Source: Solibacillus sp045640265 (GTDB lineage: Bacteria > Bacillota > Bacilli > Bacillales_A > Planococcaceae). From it: a stretch of 22,567 nucleotides of DNA. The notes under the pieces are model-generated. The model saw only the letters and a program-made list of their open reading frames with translations, ran no database searches and was not told the origin of the DNA. Shown in pieces: positions 1-7,451 of this stretch. Both the position numbers and the translations under genes were made by a program. The stretch covers positions 1-22,567 of the forward strand of contig JAZUES010000239.1 of NCBI GenBank assembly GCA_045640265.1, in the 5' to 3' direction. The first letter of the stretch is position 1; each line of letters begins with the position of its first letter.

Positions 1-108
1 TGTTGCTTCTGGCACCCAATCAATAACATATCCAATCCCTAACATCGTAGGAAGGCTAATCAATATATAGATAACGATAAAACTGAGAAGAAACGTCTTG
101 ATACCCAT
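1..108 (-). CDS. Partial membrane protein, N-terminal 36 residues
   Basis: The gene reads leftward off the window edge; only its first 36 codons are present. The ATG at 108-106 is preceded by GGAGG with a 9-nt gap, a strong ribosome binding site that fixes the start. The peptide begins MGIKTFLLSFIVIYILISLP and is almost wholly hydrophobic from residue 5 to 30, so it is a signal anchor or first transmembrane helix. No family can be named from this fragment. A Spo0A-box-like sequence lies about 55 bases upstream. Confidence 0.6.
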   Translation of the reverse strand, partial: MGIKTFLLSFIVIYILISLPTMLGIGYVIDWVPEAT

Positions 109-160
109 AGTATTGAACCTCCATTCCTTTTTAAACTTTGACTTACGGATATTAAATTAT

Positions 161-170
161 TTCGACAAAA
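161..170 (-). promoter_or_regulatory. Candidate Spo0A box
   Basis: The minus strand reads TTTTGTCGAA, matching the known Bacillus 0A-box consensus TTTGTCRAA. It lies 53-62 bases upstream of the leftward membrane-protein start at 108, where a sporulation or transition-state regulator could bind. A single short site in AT-rich DNA can arise by chance, and I see no well-formed sigma-A promoter beside it. Confidence 0.3.
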
Positions 171-192
171 TAGACTGTCATTCCTTTAAACA

Positions 193-213
193 TTCCCAAA
201 GCGCTGTTGGGAA
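193..213. repeat. Small perfect hairpin, 7-bp arms
   Basis: TTCCCAA and TTGGGAA flank the 7-base loop AGCGCTG. It lies between two divergent genes and has no T-run on either side, so it does not look like a terminator. Function unknown. Confidence 0.45.
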
Positions 214-230
214 CCTAATGAACATAAACT

Positions 231-272
231 GAACCAATCACCCCCATTTAATTGAATGGGGGTGATTGGTTC
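231..272. repeat. Perfect 18-bp inverted repeat
   Basis: The left arm 231-248 (GAACCAATCACCCCCATT) is exactly complementary to 255-272, leaving a 6-base centre that could pair further. The arms contain five consecutive G:C pairs, so the hairpin would be very stable. No uridine tract follows on either strand. It sits just upstream of the orphan gene and could be a miniature-element remnant, a 5' mRNA structure or a decayed terminator. Confidence 0.7.
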
Positions 273-293
273 CTTAACTTTTATTGGGGAAAA

Positions 294-761
294 ATGAAAT
301 TCCCAGTTAAAAATCATATTTCCCCTAAAAATATACATACCTTTCTTCAAGGAGGAATTAACATCAAAAGAAAAATCCACTTTTCCATTACATTTCTTTT
401 GTTAATTACTACAATCGGTATATTTGTGTATTATAATACTTTGCCTGTAACAGAAATCTACCCTTATACAACCATCACAACTTCAAATGAAATCAAAGAA
501 GTAAATGAAATAAGCAAAAAAATTGATGAAACTGAATTAACTAAAAAAATAATAGACGGCCTCATAAAAAACGGATATTCCCCAAACAAGAGAATTCTTT
601 ATACAATCTATTCGCCTGAAAATAAAGTTCTAACAATTTCACTATCCAATTTTGACAAGAATGATAAAACAATAAATAAAATAAACAATATTATTAATAC
701 TATTTCAAAAGAAAACGATCTCAACTCATTTACAGTAGAACTATCAGAAACAAAAAAATAA
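294..761 (+). CDS. Orphan membrane-anchored protein, unusual start region
   Basis: I do not recognise this protein. From the ATG at 294 it has 155 residues: a basic stretch (KRK near residue 25), a hydrophobic segment at about 28-43, then a lysine/asparagine-rich hydrophilic domain of about 110 residues, probably outside the membrane. The C-terminal part loosely recalls small Bacillus DUF4030-type proteins, but this is a weak impression. The ATG at 294 has only a poor ribosome site. A far better one, AAGGAGG ending at 355, is followed after 7 bases by ATC at 363, which would give 133 residues beginning IKRKIHF. TTG at 252 is also in frame but lies inside the 18-bp hairpin. Codon use is far more A-rich than in the neighbours, suggesting recent acquisition or weak constraint. 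Confidence 0.5.
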   Translation: MKFPVKNHISPKNIHTFLQGGINIKRKIHFSITFLLLITTIGIFVYYNTLPVTEIYPYTTITTSNEIKEVNEISKKIDETELTKKIIDGLIKNGYSPNKRILYTIYSPENKVLTISLSNFDKNDKTINKINNIINTISKENDLNSFTVELSETKK

Positions 762-845
762 AACTTAATCTTCTATAGCTAGTAATTCATCACAGCTGAT
801 ATATTGTGCTGAAAGGAAATTATTTGGTTACTATTAATAAAAAAC

Positions 846-873
846 AAGTTACCAAACCGTCGTTTGGTAACTT
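846..873 (+). terminator. Terminator after the orphan gene, probably bidirectional
   Basis: Perfect 12-bp arms AAGTTACCAAAC and GTTTGGTAACTT surround a CGTC loop. TTCTT follows on the plus strand and a run of six T on the minus strand, so it could also back up the floT terminator. Confidence 0.7.
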
Positions 874-907
874 TTCTTGATGGTGAAATTTAAAATCTCA
901 AAAGTAA

Positions 908-941
908 ATCTCCTCATCTACGTAACGGTAAATGAGGAGAT
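908..941 (-). terminator. Terminator of the yuaF-floT operon
   Basis: A long stem (ATCTCCTCATCTAC against GTAAATGAGGAGAT, one mismatch) begins 8 bases beyond the floT stop. On the minus strand it is followed by TTTACTTTTG. Confidence 0.7.
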
Positions 942-948
942 CTATAAA

Positions 949-2421
949 TTATTTTTTACTTACATAAGATCCAATCAGTTCTTTTACATCAATACCTGAT
1001 GATTCTTTTAGCGTCTCTTGTAACGAAGACATTAAATCCGTAGCATATGCTGTTACTTTACCAGCGCCACCATTTACGCCGCCACCTGTATCAACGACTG
1101 TAATCTTGTCAATATTCGATAATGGGCTAGCAACTTGTTTCGCGTATTCTGGTAACATTTTAACAATCATATCTAATACAGCGGCTTGACCGAATTGCTC
1201 GAATGCTTCTGCAATTTTTTCCTTTGCTTCGGCTTCAGCAAGACCACGTAAACGAATAATTTCTGCTTCTGCAGTACCTTGTGCGCGTTCAGAATCGGCT
1301 TTTGCAAGACCGTCTAAACGAATACGCTCTGCTTGTGCTTGTGCTTGTGTTTCAACACGATATTTCTCTGCGTCGGCTTCTGCTAATTGTTTTGATTTTT
1401 CTGCGATAGCACGTTGTTCGATGGCATAACGATCAGCATCTGCCTTTTTCTTTACTTCAGAATCATATTGTTTCTCTCTACGCAAAATTTCTTTTTCTTC
1501 TAATTCAATTTGCTTTTGGCGTTCGATGATTTTAACTTGCATTTCCTGCTCTGTTACTTCTTGTTTTGCACGAGCAGATTCTAGTTCATAGGCTTGGTCA
1601 GCGCGTGCTTTTGCGATGTCTTGCTCGCGACGGAACTCTGCTACTTTTAATTGGTTTTCTTTTTCCGCTTCGGCAATTTCAGTTGCTCGTTCTAGTTCTG
1701 CCTTTTGAGCTTCTTGAGAGGCCTGAGCACGTTTAATACGCGTCTCTTTATCCGCTTCCGCAGTTGCGATATCCGCATCACGCTTTACTTGAGCGATTCG
1801 TGGTTTACCTAGTGAATCTAAATAGCCGTTTTTATCACGTACATCCTTAATTGTGAACGATACGATAACTAAGCCCATTTTCGCTAAGTCTTGAGAAGCA
1901 ACACGTTGTACTTCTTGTGAGAATTTATCACGGTTTTTATAAATTTCTTCAACTGTCATTGAACCTAAAATCGAACGTAAGTGACCTTCTAATACCTCAC
2001 GCGCTTCACCTTCACGTTCATGCTTATCTTTCCCTAAAAACTGTTCCGCAGCTGTAGCAATTTCCGAAATCGAACCACCAATTTTAATGATGGCTGTCCC
2101 GTCTGCCATAACTGGAACACCTTGTTCTGTATAAACTTCTGGTGTCGTTACTTCTAATTTGCTTGAAAGTAAACTAAGCGGTTTTGCTTGTTGGAACACA
2201 GGGAATACAAATGTACCACCACCGCGAATAATTTTAATGCGGTTTCCTGAATCGTCTGTATGTACATTTTTACTACCCAAATAACTCCCTGTGACGATTA
2301 ATGCCTCATCTGGCCCCGCTGTTTTATATTTTGTAATATAGACTGCCACTAGAGCAATTATTAAGAACACCACTACACCTATTGCAATTAATACACCTAA
2401 TCCTTCTAATCCATCTAACAT
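949..2421 (-). CDS. floT: Flotillin-like protein FloT
   Basis: A 490-residue SPFH/prohibitin-family scaffold of functional membrane microdomains, close to the length of B. subtilis FloT (YuaG, 509). Residues 8-29 form a hydrophobic membrane-inserted segment. The SPFH domain follows to about residue 200, then a long Ala/Glu/Lys/Arg-rich coiled coil to about 400 with repeated AEAE-type motifs, and a Gly-containing C-terminal tail. The ATG has AGGAGG upstream and lies 20 bases after yuaF, so the two genes are cotranscribed from the SigW-type promoter at 3033-3008. In relatives flotillins influence membrane fluidity, secretion and signalling complexes. Family assignment is very secure; the function is inferred from homologues. 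Confidence 0.96.
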   Translation of the reverse strand: MLDGLEGLGVLIAIGVVVFLIIALVAVYITKYKTAGPDEALIVTGSYLGSKNVHTDDSGNRIKIIRGGGTFVFPVFQQAKPLSLLSSKLEVTTPEVYTEQGVPVMADGTAIIKIGGSISEIATAAEQFLGKDKHEREGEAREVLEGHLRSILGSMTVEEIYKNRDKFSQEVQRVASQDLAKMGLVIVSFTIKDVRDKNGYLDSLGKPRIAQVKRDADIATAEADKETRIKRAQASQEAQKAELERATEIAEAEKENQLKVAEFRREQDIAKARADQAYELESARAKQEVTEQEMQVKIIERQKQIELEEKEILRREKQYDSEVKKKADADRYAIEQRAIAEKSKQLAEADAEKYRVETQAQAQAERIRLDGLAKADSERAQGTAEAEIIRLRGLAEAEAKEKIAEAFEQFGQAAVLDMIVKMLPEYAKQVASPLSNIDKITVVDTGGGVNGGAGKVTAYATDLMSSLQETLKESSGIDVKELIGSYVSKK

Positions 2422-2441
2422 AAATCATTTCCTCCTTTAAA

Positions 2442-2972
2442 TTAAATTGTAAATTCTTCTTTTTCATAAATGGCTACGAATGCGGTCCCGTCTCGCATTT
2501 CTATAATTAACACTTGCGTATCATACGGGATTTCAACATGGTGGTAGCTAGCGGCTCGTTTCGAAATGACGCCATTTACGGTTTCAATGACAATCTCACC
2601 GAAACCATCAAGTGGTACTGGTACAATGACTTTGCCGACTTGGCTTTCAAGAGATTCCTCAGTATAAGCAAGTGACACTTCTGCAGAGCGCAATGGAACG
2701 AGTAAAAAATAATAAAGTAGAGCAGTAAACAAACTAGCAATTACGATTGCAATTAGTAGATTGATCAAACTCGAGAAGCTGAAGAACTTTTCCAAAAAGT
2801 AGCCAACCGCTGCAGTAAATGTAATGAACGATAAAATAACAGCAGGGTCAAAAAACGGAATACCGTCGACAGAAACATCTGCGAGATCTGAAAAAAATAA
2901 GTACAATACCGTACAGCAACCAATGATGATTAAAATGGTTAGATAAATCATTTCAAGTGAGTATCCAAACAA
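2442..2972 (-). CDS. yuaF: NfeD-like membrane protein YuaF, FloT partner
   Basis: 176 residues. Three hydrophobic segments (about 9-28, 44-65, 67-92) are followed by a soluble beta-rich C-terminal domain (about 105-172), the layout of NfeD proteins with an OB-fold tail. YuaF is encoded beside FloT in B. subtilis (174 residues), and NfeD proteins work with SPFH proteins in membrane domains. The start is TTG at 2972: GGGGGTGA lies six bases upstream, whereas the internal ATG at residue 8 has no ribosome site. It is the first gene of the operon. Confidence 0.9.
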   Translation of the reverse strand: MFGYSLEMIYLTILIIIGCCTVLYLFFSDLADVSVDGIPFFDPAVILSFITFTAAVGYFLEKFFSFSSLINLLIAIVIASLFTALLYYFLLVPLRSAEVSLAYTEESLESQVGKVIVPVPLDGFGEIVIETVNGVISKRAASYHHVEIPYDTQVLIIEMRDGTAFVAIYEKEEFTI

Positions 2973-3007
2973 GTTTTCACCCCCTTTTTGTTTGGTGTAC
3001 TATACTG

Positions 3008-3033
3008 TACGATTGGAATTGTATAAAGTTTCA
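3008..3033 (-). promoter_or_regulatory. SigW-type ECF promoter of yuaF-floT
   Basis: On the minus strand TGAAAC (3033-3028), a 16-base spacer and CGTA (3011-3008) match exactly the consensus of the B. subtilis SigW regulon, which includes yuaF-floT. It lies 36 bases before the yuaF start. Confidence 0.85.
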
Positions 3034-3083
3034 GAAAAAACAAAATTTTAAACAAAAAAGAACTGAAAAAAGTAATCATAAAT

Positions 3084-3109
3084 TGAAACTTTTAATCATT
3101 TCACTTGTC
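3084..3109 (+). promoter_or_regulatory. ECF-type promoter of the sigma-factor operon
   Basis: TGAAAC (3084-3089), a 16-base spacer and TGTC (3106-3109) resemble ECF promoters of the SigX/SigM/SigV kind (TGAAAC-16-CGTC). It lies 30 bases before the sigma-factor start, so positive autoregulation is likely. The -35 is identical to the divergent floT promoter, but the -10 differs. Confidence 0.65.
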
Positions 3110-3139
3110 TAACTATCAACAATGCATAGGAGGGGAGTA

Positions 3140-3670
3140 ATGGATCATTTAGAGCGCGAAGAAAAATTAGTTGAAGCAATGGAGTTGTATGGCGATTATA
3201 TAGTTCAACTTTGTTATACATATGTACGTAATTGGCAAACTGCTGAAGACTTAGCACAAGAAACTTTTTTACGTTACTTTGAAGCACTATCTAAATTTCG
3301 TGGGGATTCCTCAGTAAAAACCTATTTATTTCGAATTGCTGTTAATGTTAGTCACAATTATCTAGCGAGCTGGAAATATAAAAAAGTCCGCATTTCCACA
3401 TTTTTTCATAAAACATTAGCATCCGACGATACACCTGAACATCAATTGTTAAAACAAAACGAGCAACAACAATTAATTGCCGCGATAAAAGCTCTACCAA
3501 CAAAATATAAAGATGTTGTGATGCTATTTCATTTTGCGGAGCTTCCATTACAAGAAGTAGCAGCTGCATTAAAGCTTCCCGTGAATACGGTTAAAACGAG
3601 ATTACGTCGCGCACGACAAACGCTTGGTATTCAATTAATGGAGGAAGGTGATTTGTATGGATCCGATTAA
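3140..3670 (+). CDS. ECF RNA polymerase sigma factor
   Basis: 176 residues with the two ECF domains and no more. Sigma region 2 spans about residues 14-80, including the conserved AEDLAQETFLRYF and TYLFRIAVN segments. Region 4 spans about 110-160, with the DNA-reading helix LPVNTVKTRLRRAR. It is not clearly SigW, SigX, SigM or SigV by eye, so no symbol is given. The ATG at 3140 follows AGGAGGGG at a good distance; an in-frame ATG at 3122 lies before that ribosome site and is rejected. Its end overlaps the next gene by 14 bases, typical of a sigma/anti-sigma pair. It probably drives its own promoter and perhaps the divergent floT promoter. Confidence 0.93.
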   Translation: MDHLEREEKLVEAMELYGDYIVQLCYTYVRNWQTAEDLAQETFLRYFEALSKFRGDSSVKTYLFRIAVNVSHNYLASWKYKKVRISTFFHKTLASDDTPEHQLLKQNEQQQLIAAIKALPTKYKDVVMLFHFAELPLQEVAAALKLPVNTVKTRLRRARQTLGIQLMEEGDLYGSD

Positions 3671-4880
3671 AGAGGCCATGAAAGAAGCGTATAAAGGACA
3701 TGGACTGTCGAGGGCGAAAAAAATAGAAATCCGTGAAAAAGTAAAGAAACCGCGAAAAACTTTCTTGCCTATCGTGATTTCAGTCCTATTAACGGCTGCG
3801 ATGTTCCTATTTGTTGTATCGATCATTGAACAAAAGGATGAGGCAATGAATTCAATTGCTTCTATTTCGAGTGATGTTGCAAAAGAGGATGGAGTCGTCG
3901 CAATGATGGAACGAAAACTCCAATTTCAGTCCATTTTAGAAGATGGTGTCATTACCGAAAAAGAACAAATGGATTATTTACGGACAAGTGATTGGGGATT
4001 ACAGCTTGCCTTTGAAAAGGGTGCTAGTACGACGACATATAAAGTACCAACATTAACGCATGAGGAAGGTATCGCTTATGCAACATTATTATTTTATATG
4101 CGTGAGTTTATGCTAATGCCTCAAAATATTGCGGAAATCACAACTGCGTTTTCACAAGTGAAAGACTTCCAACGATTGGTAGACGTCATACCTGTTCTTG
4201 ACACACTCATTTTAACCGAGTATAGCCCTTCAAGTAATGAAGACATGCCTTCTAACCGCCTATTTTTCATGTCGGACCGTTTTAGTCAATGCGTGATTTT
4301 GTTATTACTTGTTGTAAATTTATTTTTAATAGTGAGGATGGTATATAAAGGAAAATTTGGCTTTACAATGGTGCTTGCATTAGTTTTTATTTTGTTTAGC
4401 TTTATCCTTTTCAAACCACAGCCAAACTATTTTGCCAACGATGAAGCATCTTTACTTGTATCGAGTTTAAAAGGGATGGATAGCATCGGCTTGTCGTCAG
4501 ATTCCGCGGAGCTTGTAGCAAGTGCCACCTTTGATAGCAGCCGCTTTGCACTCGTTAAAAATGGGCGAACGAACACCTTAGTAAGATTCCAAAATTACGA
4601 CAATGCTTATCGATTTACTGAAGTAAATTCATCACAACATGCCGCTGTTATGTCGAACTTTTATCATGTGCGACATGATGGGCAGGCTATTTATGCTTTT
4701 GCTTTAGTAGAAAATCATCCAATTGTGAAGGGGACATTAGTCATTCATGATAAGAAAAAACGGACTTATGACTTTGTAATAGAAAAGGGGAAGGCCGTAA
4801 TTGAATCGTTATACCTTCCACAAAAGGATATTAGCTTTGAATTAAAGTTTTATGATGAATATGGAAAAATCGTAGAATAG
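3657..4880 (+). CDS. Probable membrane anti-sigma factor, novel type
   Basis: 407 residues, not recognised as a named family. Layout: a short basic cytoplasmic tail (1-35), TM1 about 36-57, an outer segment of about 150 residues, TM2 about 211-229, a basic inner loop (KGK), TM3 about 234-253, and an outer domain of about 150 residues. The role is inferred from position: it overlaps the ECF sigma gene by 14 bases and is a membrane protein, as anti-sigma factors usually are. It lacks the HxxxCxxC zinc motif of ZAS anti-sigma factors, and its 35-residue cytoplasmic tail is very short for a sigma-binding domain. The ATG at 3657 is preferred, with AAGG 8 bases upstream; GTG at 3648 is an alternative. 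Confidence 0.7.
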   Translation: MDPIKEAMKEAYKGHGLSRAKKIEIREKVKKPRKTFLPIVISVLLTAAMFLFVVSIIEQKDEAMNSIASISSDVAKEDGVVAMMERKLQFQSILEDGVITEKEQMDYLRTSDWGLQLAFEKGASTTTYKVPTLTHEEGIAYATLLFYMREFMLMPQNIAEITTAFSQVKDFQRLVDVIPVLDTLILTEYSPSSNEDMPSNRLFFMSDRFSQCVILLLLVVNLFLIVRMVYKGKFGFTMVLALVFILFSFILFKPQPNYFANDEASLLVSSLKGMDSIGLSSDSAELVASATFDSSRFALVKNGRTNTLVRFQNYDNAYRFTEVNSSQHAAVMSNFYHVRHDGQAIYAFALVENHPIVKGTLVIHDKKKRTYDFVIEKGKAVIESLYLPQKDISFELKFYDEYGKIVE

Positions 4881-4892
4881 GAGGCGATTACG

Positions 4893-5339
4893 ATGAAGAA
4901 GTATTTACCATGGCTAGTGTTAGTCGTTGGTCTTATAGGAATTAGTAGTGGTACCGTAATGGCCATAGCGGAAATTAATAAGCAACCACCCGAGTTAACT
5001 GTAATCGCCGGTGAAAGGGCCACAGAGACTGCACAGGTGGCATATTGTTGGGAAAACTTAAATCGAGCTGTATGTATTAATATGGGGGATGCCGAAACGT
5101 TTATTGCGCACCAAAATATTGAGCAGATAATCGCAGCACCTAGTGAAGTGCTCCAACTTGAATTTGAGCAAATACCCATTACGATTACAGCTTTGCATGA
5201 GGACTTAGACGGAGAAAAACATTTAGACACGTCTGCGACAATCACTGCACCAAGTGAGGCAGGCAGTTATTTATACACGGTCGAGGCTCGCTTTAAAAAA
5301 AGTAAAGTTTCGTATGCGTTTTTTGTAGAGGTGCAATGA
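4893..5339 (+). CDS. Small exported protein with YCW...C motif
   Basis: 148 residues. A hydrophobic N-terminus (about 5-27) acts as signal peptide or anchor without a lipobox cysteine. The rest is predicted extracellular and beta-rich. The only cysteines are C52 and C61, in the YCW(8)C arrangement, so a disulfide outside the cell is plausible. I recall similar YCW...C motifs in small uncharacterised secreted Bacillus proteins, but no function. GGAGG lies 8 bases before the ATG and 12 bases separate it from the anti-sigma gene, so it is the third gene of the ECF operon: perhaps a sensor partner of the anti-sigma factor or a stress effector. Confidence 0.75.
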   Translation: MKKYLPWLVLVVGLIGISSGTVMAIAEINKQPPELTVIAGERATETAQVAYCWENLNRAVCINMGDAETFIAHQNIEQIIAAPSEVLQLEFEQIPITITALHEDLDGEKHLDTSATITAPSEAGSYLYTVEARFKKSKVSYAFFVEVQ

Positions 5340-5342
5340 AAT

Positions 5343-5378
5343 AAGCGTATACCATTTATTCAAAGATGGTGTACGCTT
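5343..5378 (+). terminator. Terminator shared by the ECF operon and yunD
   Basis: 13-bp arms AAGCGTATACCAT and ATGGTGTACGCTT (one G:T pair) end in TTTT on the plus strand; A-rich bases on the left supply T on the other strand. Genes converge here with stops at 5339 and 5382. Confidence 0.8.
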
Positions 5379-5381
5379 TTA

Positions 5382-6824
5382 TTATTTCACTTGAAATGTA
5401 GGACAAATTTTAATATCCAGTGGACTAAACTGTTTGATATAATCCATCATCAATTCGGGAATAAACTTTTCGGATTCAAAAATGGGCTGCTTTGCAAACA
5501 TAGGAAACTGATGGACACCCGTTGCACGGTAACTATTTATGGCGACTTTAAAGCGGGCGTCATCTTGAACTGAATGCCCTTTATATAGGAGCTTTGTAAC
5601 CCGATTTCCAACAGGATTTTCTAACGTAATTTCATAATCAATCCCGCCCCATACATCATAAATATAAGGCTGTGGCTCAGGGTATAAAACATTCATGCTA
5701 AAATCAATCGCCACTGTTTTATTTTTAGCAAAAACTGCTGCGCTTTGTTCCAATGCTGCGCGAATTTCTGCACCCGTTAGTTCTATCACATTTAATCGAT
5801 TTTGGCGCGGCATATTATGTAGAACTTGCTTTTTTGTAATCGTTGTAGAAAAGCCGCCCTGTGCATGATACGGAAGCTCAATGACCGAAAGCTGCGCACC
5901 CGAATAATATAACTGCATATCGTGAAGGAGCTGTGTGTAGGCGGTAGCTTGAATGCGTGGCGTGAAAAAATCATCATACGTTAATGCTGTATTCGAATAG
6001 CCTATTATTTCTGATTTCCATGCATCGAATTCTGGAAAGGTCTGCTGAGGAAGATCCGAATCAACATATACAAGACAAGGCTCATGCGTCAGCTGCCCAT
6101 TTTCAAGTGTGACATCAATTTGAGCAAAGCAATTCGCATTTGAGCCAGGCTGAACAATCGAAACGCCATTGATGTTTGTCGACAGTTCTAAATGCTGATG
6201 GCCGGTAATGAAAATATCAATGCCATCTATTTCAGTAAGCATGCGGTAGCCTTGATTTTCACCTTCTGTTAAATCGATTTGTTGACCAGAATGAATATCA
6301 CGCTCGAAGCCACCGTGATAACTTAAAATAACGAGCTGCACATCTTCATTGTCATGTACAAATTGTACCGTCTTTTTAGCGCTCATTAACGCATCTTCAA
6401 ACTGTAAATACTTGGTCGTTTCTCCCTCATCCCAAAGTGCCGTGTAATGCGTAACCACACCGATAACGGCTATTCGAACACCCTTGACCTCTTTTATAAA
6501 GTAACCTTGCGTAAAATTATGTATATTCGCTGCGAGCCACGGAAAATTGCATGCCTTACGCATTTGTTCGATTGCTTCAAGCGAATAGTTGAACTCATGA
6601 TTTCCGAAAACCGCCACATCGTATCCAAGAGTATTCGCCAATTCGATTTGTGGATGGGTTTCATGTTTATGATTTTCATAAAAATAGCTAAGATGACTCC
6701 CTTGAAGAAAATCCCCATTATCAATTAAAAGGGCAGGCTGTCTTTTTTGAATCATTTGCGCTAACTGTGAAAAGCGTTCGGTATGTCCGTGAACATCACT
6801 TGTTGCAATAATTGAAAATTTCAT
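5382..6824 (-). CDS. yunD: Metallophosphatase / 5'-nucleotidase, YunD-like
   Basis: 480 residues, close to B. subtilis YunD (462). The N-terminal calcineurin-like metallophosphatase domain shows the full metal-binding set: DVH at 10-12, GD at 37-38, GNHE at 74-77, a later SYHGG and GHQH. The C-terminal part (about 300-480) is the 5'-nucleotidase substrate-binding domain. The family hydrolyses nucleotides such as UMP, AMP or 2',3'-cyclic nucleotides. It has no signal peptide, unlike secreted 5'-nucleotidases, so it is cytoplasmic. ATG at 6824 follows AAAGGA, and a TATAAT -10 lies at 6865-6860 on this strand. It is transcribed alone. The substrate is unknown. Confidence 0.9.
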   Translation of the reverse strand: MKFSIIATSDVHGHTERFSQLAQMIQKRQPALLIDNGDFLQGSHLSYFYENHKHETHPQIELANTLGYDVAVFGNHEFNYSLEAIEQMRKACNFPWLAANIHNFTQGYFIKEVKGVRIAVIGVVTHYTALWDEGETTKYLQFEDALMSAKKTVQFVHDNEDVQLVILSYHGGFERDIHSGQQIDLTEGENQGYRMLTEIDGIDIFITGHQHLELSTNINGVSIVQPGSNANCFAQIDVTLENGQLTHEPCLVYVDSDLPQQTFPEFDAWKSEIIGYSNTALTYDDFFTPRIQATAYTQLLHDMQLYYSGAQLSVIELPYHAQGGFSTTITKKQVLHNMPRQNRLNVIELTGAEIRAALEQSAAVFAKNKTVAIDFSMNVLYPEPQPYIYDVWGGIDYEITLENPVGNRVTKLLYKGHSVQDDARFKVAINSYRATGVHQFPMFAKQPIFESEKFIPELMMDYIKQFSPLDIKICPTFQVK

Positions 6825-6906
6825 CGTTGAACATCCTTTAAATCGAAGTTGTATATGTTATTATACCTTGTTTTTGTTATGCATCTAGTCATTTAAGAAC
6901 GAATGA

Positions 6907-6936
6907 TTGCGTAACTTTTCAGAAAGTGTTTATAAT
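6907..6936 (+). promoter_or_regulatory. Sigma-A promoter of the heme monooxygenase gene
   Basis: TTGCGT (6907-6912) and a perfect TATAAT (6931-6936) are separated by 18 bases, 43 bases before the ATG. No convincing Fur box overlaps it. Confidence 0.6.
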
Positions 6937-6978
6937 AAAACTGTTCACGATATTTATCTAATTAGAGGAGTGTTAAAA

Positions 6979-7302
6979 ATGATTACAGTAACAAACCGTA
7001 TTAAAGTGAAAAAAGGTATGGCTATGATGATGGCACCTAAATTTGCTGAGCCAGGTCCGCTACAACAATTTGAAGGATTCAAAAAGGTAGAAGTATTAGT
7101 ATCAACACAATTCGAGGACTATGATGAAATGAACGTTGTGATGTATTGGGATACAAAAGAACATTTCGCAGCATGGCGTGAAAGTGATGCGTTCAAAGAT
7201 GCACACAAACGTCCATCGGGTGACCATGGCGCACAAGGTGAATCACCACTGTTAGGTTCAGAAATTATCATTTCAGAAGTTGCAGCAGCTATTTCAAAAT
7301 AA
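6979..7302 (+). CDS. IsdG/HmoA-type heme-degrading monooxygenase
   Basis: 107 residues, the same length as S. aureus IsdG (107) and near B. subtilis HmoA (108). The catalytic triad of IsdG (Asn7, Trp67, His77) appears here as N6, W66 and H76, in the expected contexts TNRI, AAWRESD and DAHKR. The ABM-fold enzyme opens heme and frees iron, in the cytoplasm. ATG at 6979 follows GAGGAG by 8 bases; a TTG 24 codons upstream lies in the promoter and is rejected. The gene is monocistronic between its own promoter and terminator, with no heme transporter alongside. The triad makes heme degradation much more likely than a generic ABM-domain role. Confidence 0.88.
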   Translation: MITVTNRIKVKKGMAMMMAPKFAEPGPLQQFEGFKKVEVLVSTQFEDYDEMNVVMYWDTKEHFAAWRESDAFKDAHKRPSGDHGAQGESPLLGSEIIISEVAAAISK

Positions 7303-7349
7303 CGAAAAAGCAACTGCAATAATTTAAGTAAATAATTATCCAAATAGAA

Positions 7350-7383
7350 GGCTGCCTAAAAATAATTGTTTTTTTAGGCAGCC
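7350..7383 (+). terminator. Terminator after the heme monooxygenase gene
   Basis: Perfect 13-bp arms GGCTGCCTAAAAA and TTTTTAGGCAGCC with an 8-base loop, followed by CTATTTT. Confidence 0.85.
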
Positions 7384-7451
7384 CTATTTTAATATTGTAC
7401 CCGTAATTACATAAAATGATCTAGAGTTAGGAAATTGGGGGATTCTGAGAT

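Noticed and set aside
231..272. The 18-bp hairpin as a rho-independent terminator
   Set aside because: No T-run follows on either strand and no gene ends into it.
4850..5245. A 131-codon minus-strand open frame across the exported two-cysteine protein
   Set aside because: It is antisense to a gene with a good ribosome site and signal peptide; its own start is unsupported.
6900..6978. A Fur box upstream of the heme monooxygenase gene
   Set aside because: No stretch fits TGATAATNATTATCA-type symmetry well enough; the region is simply AT-rich.
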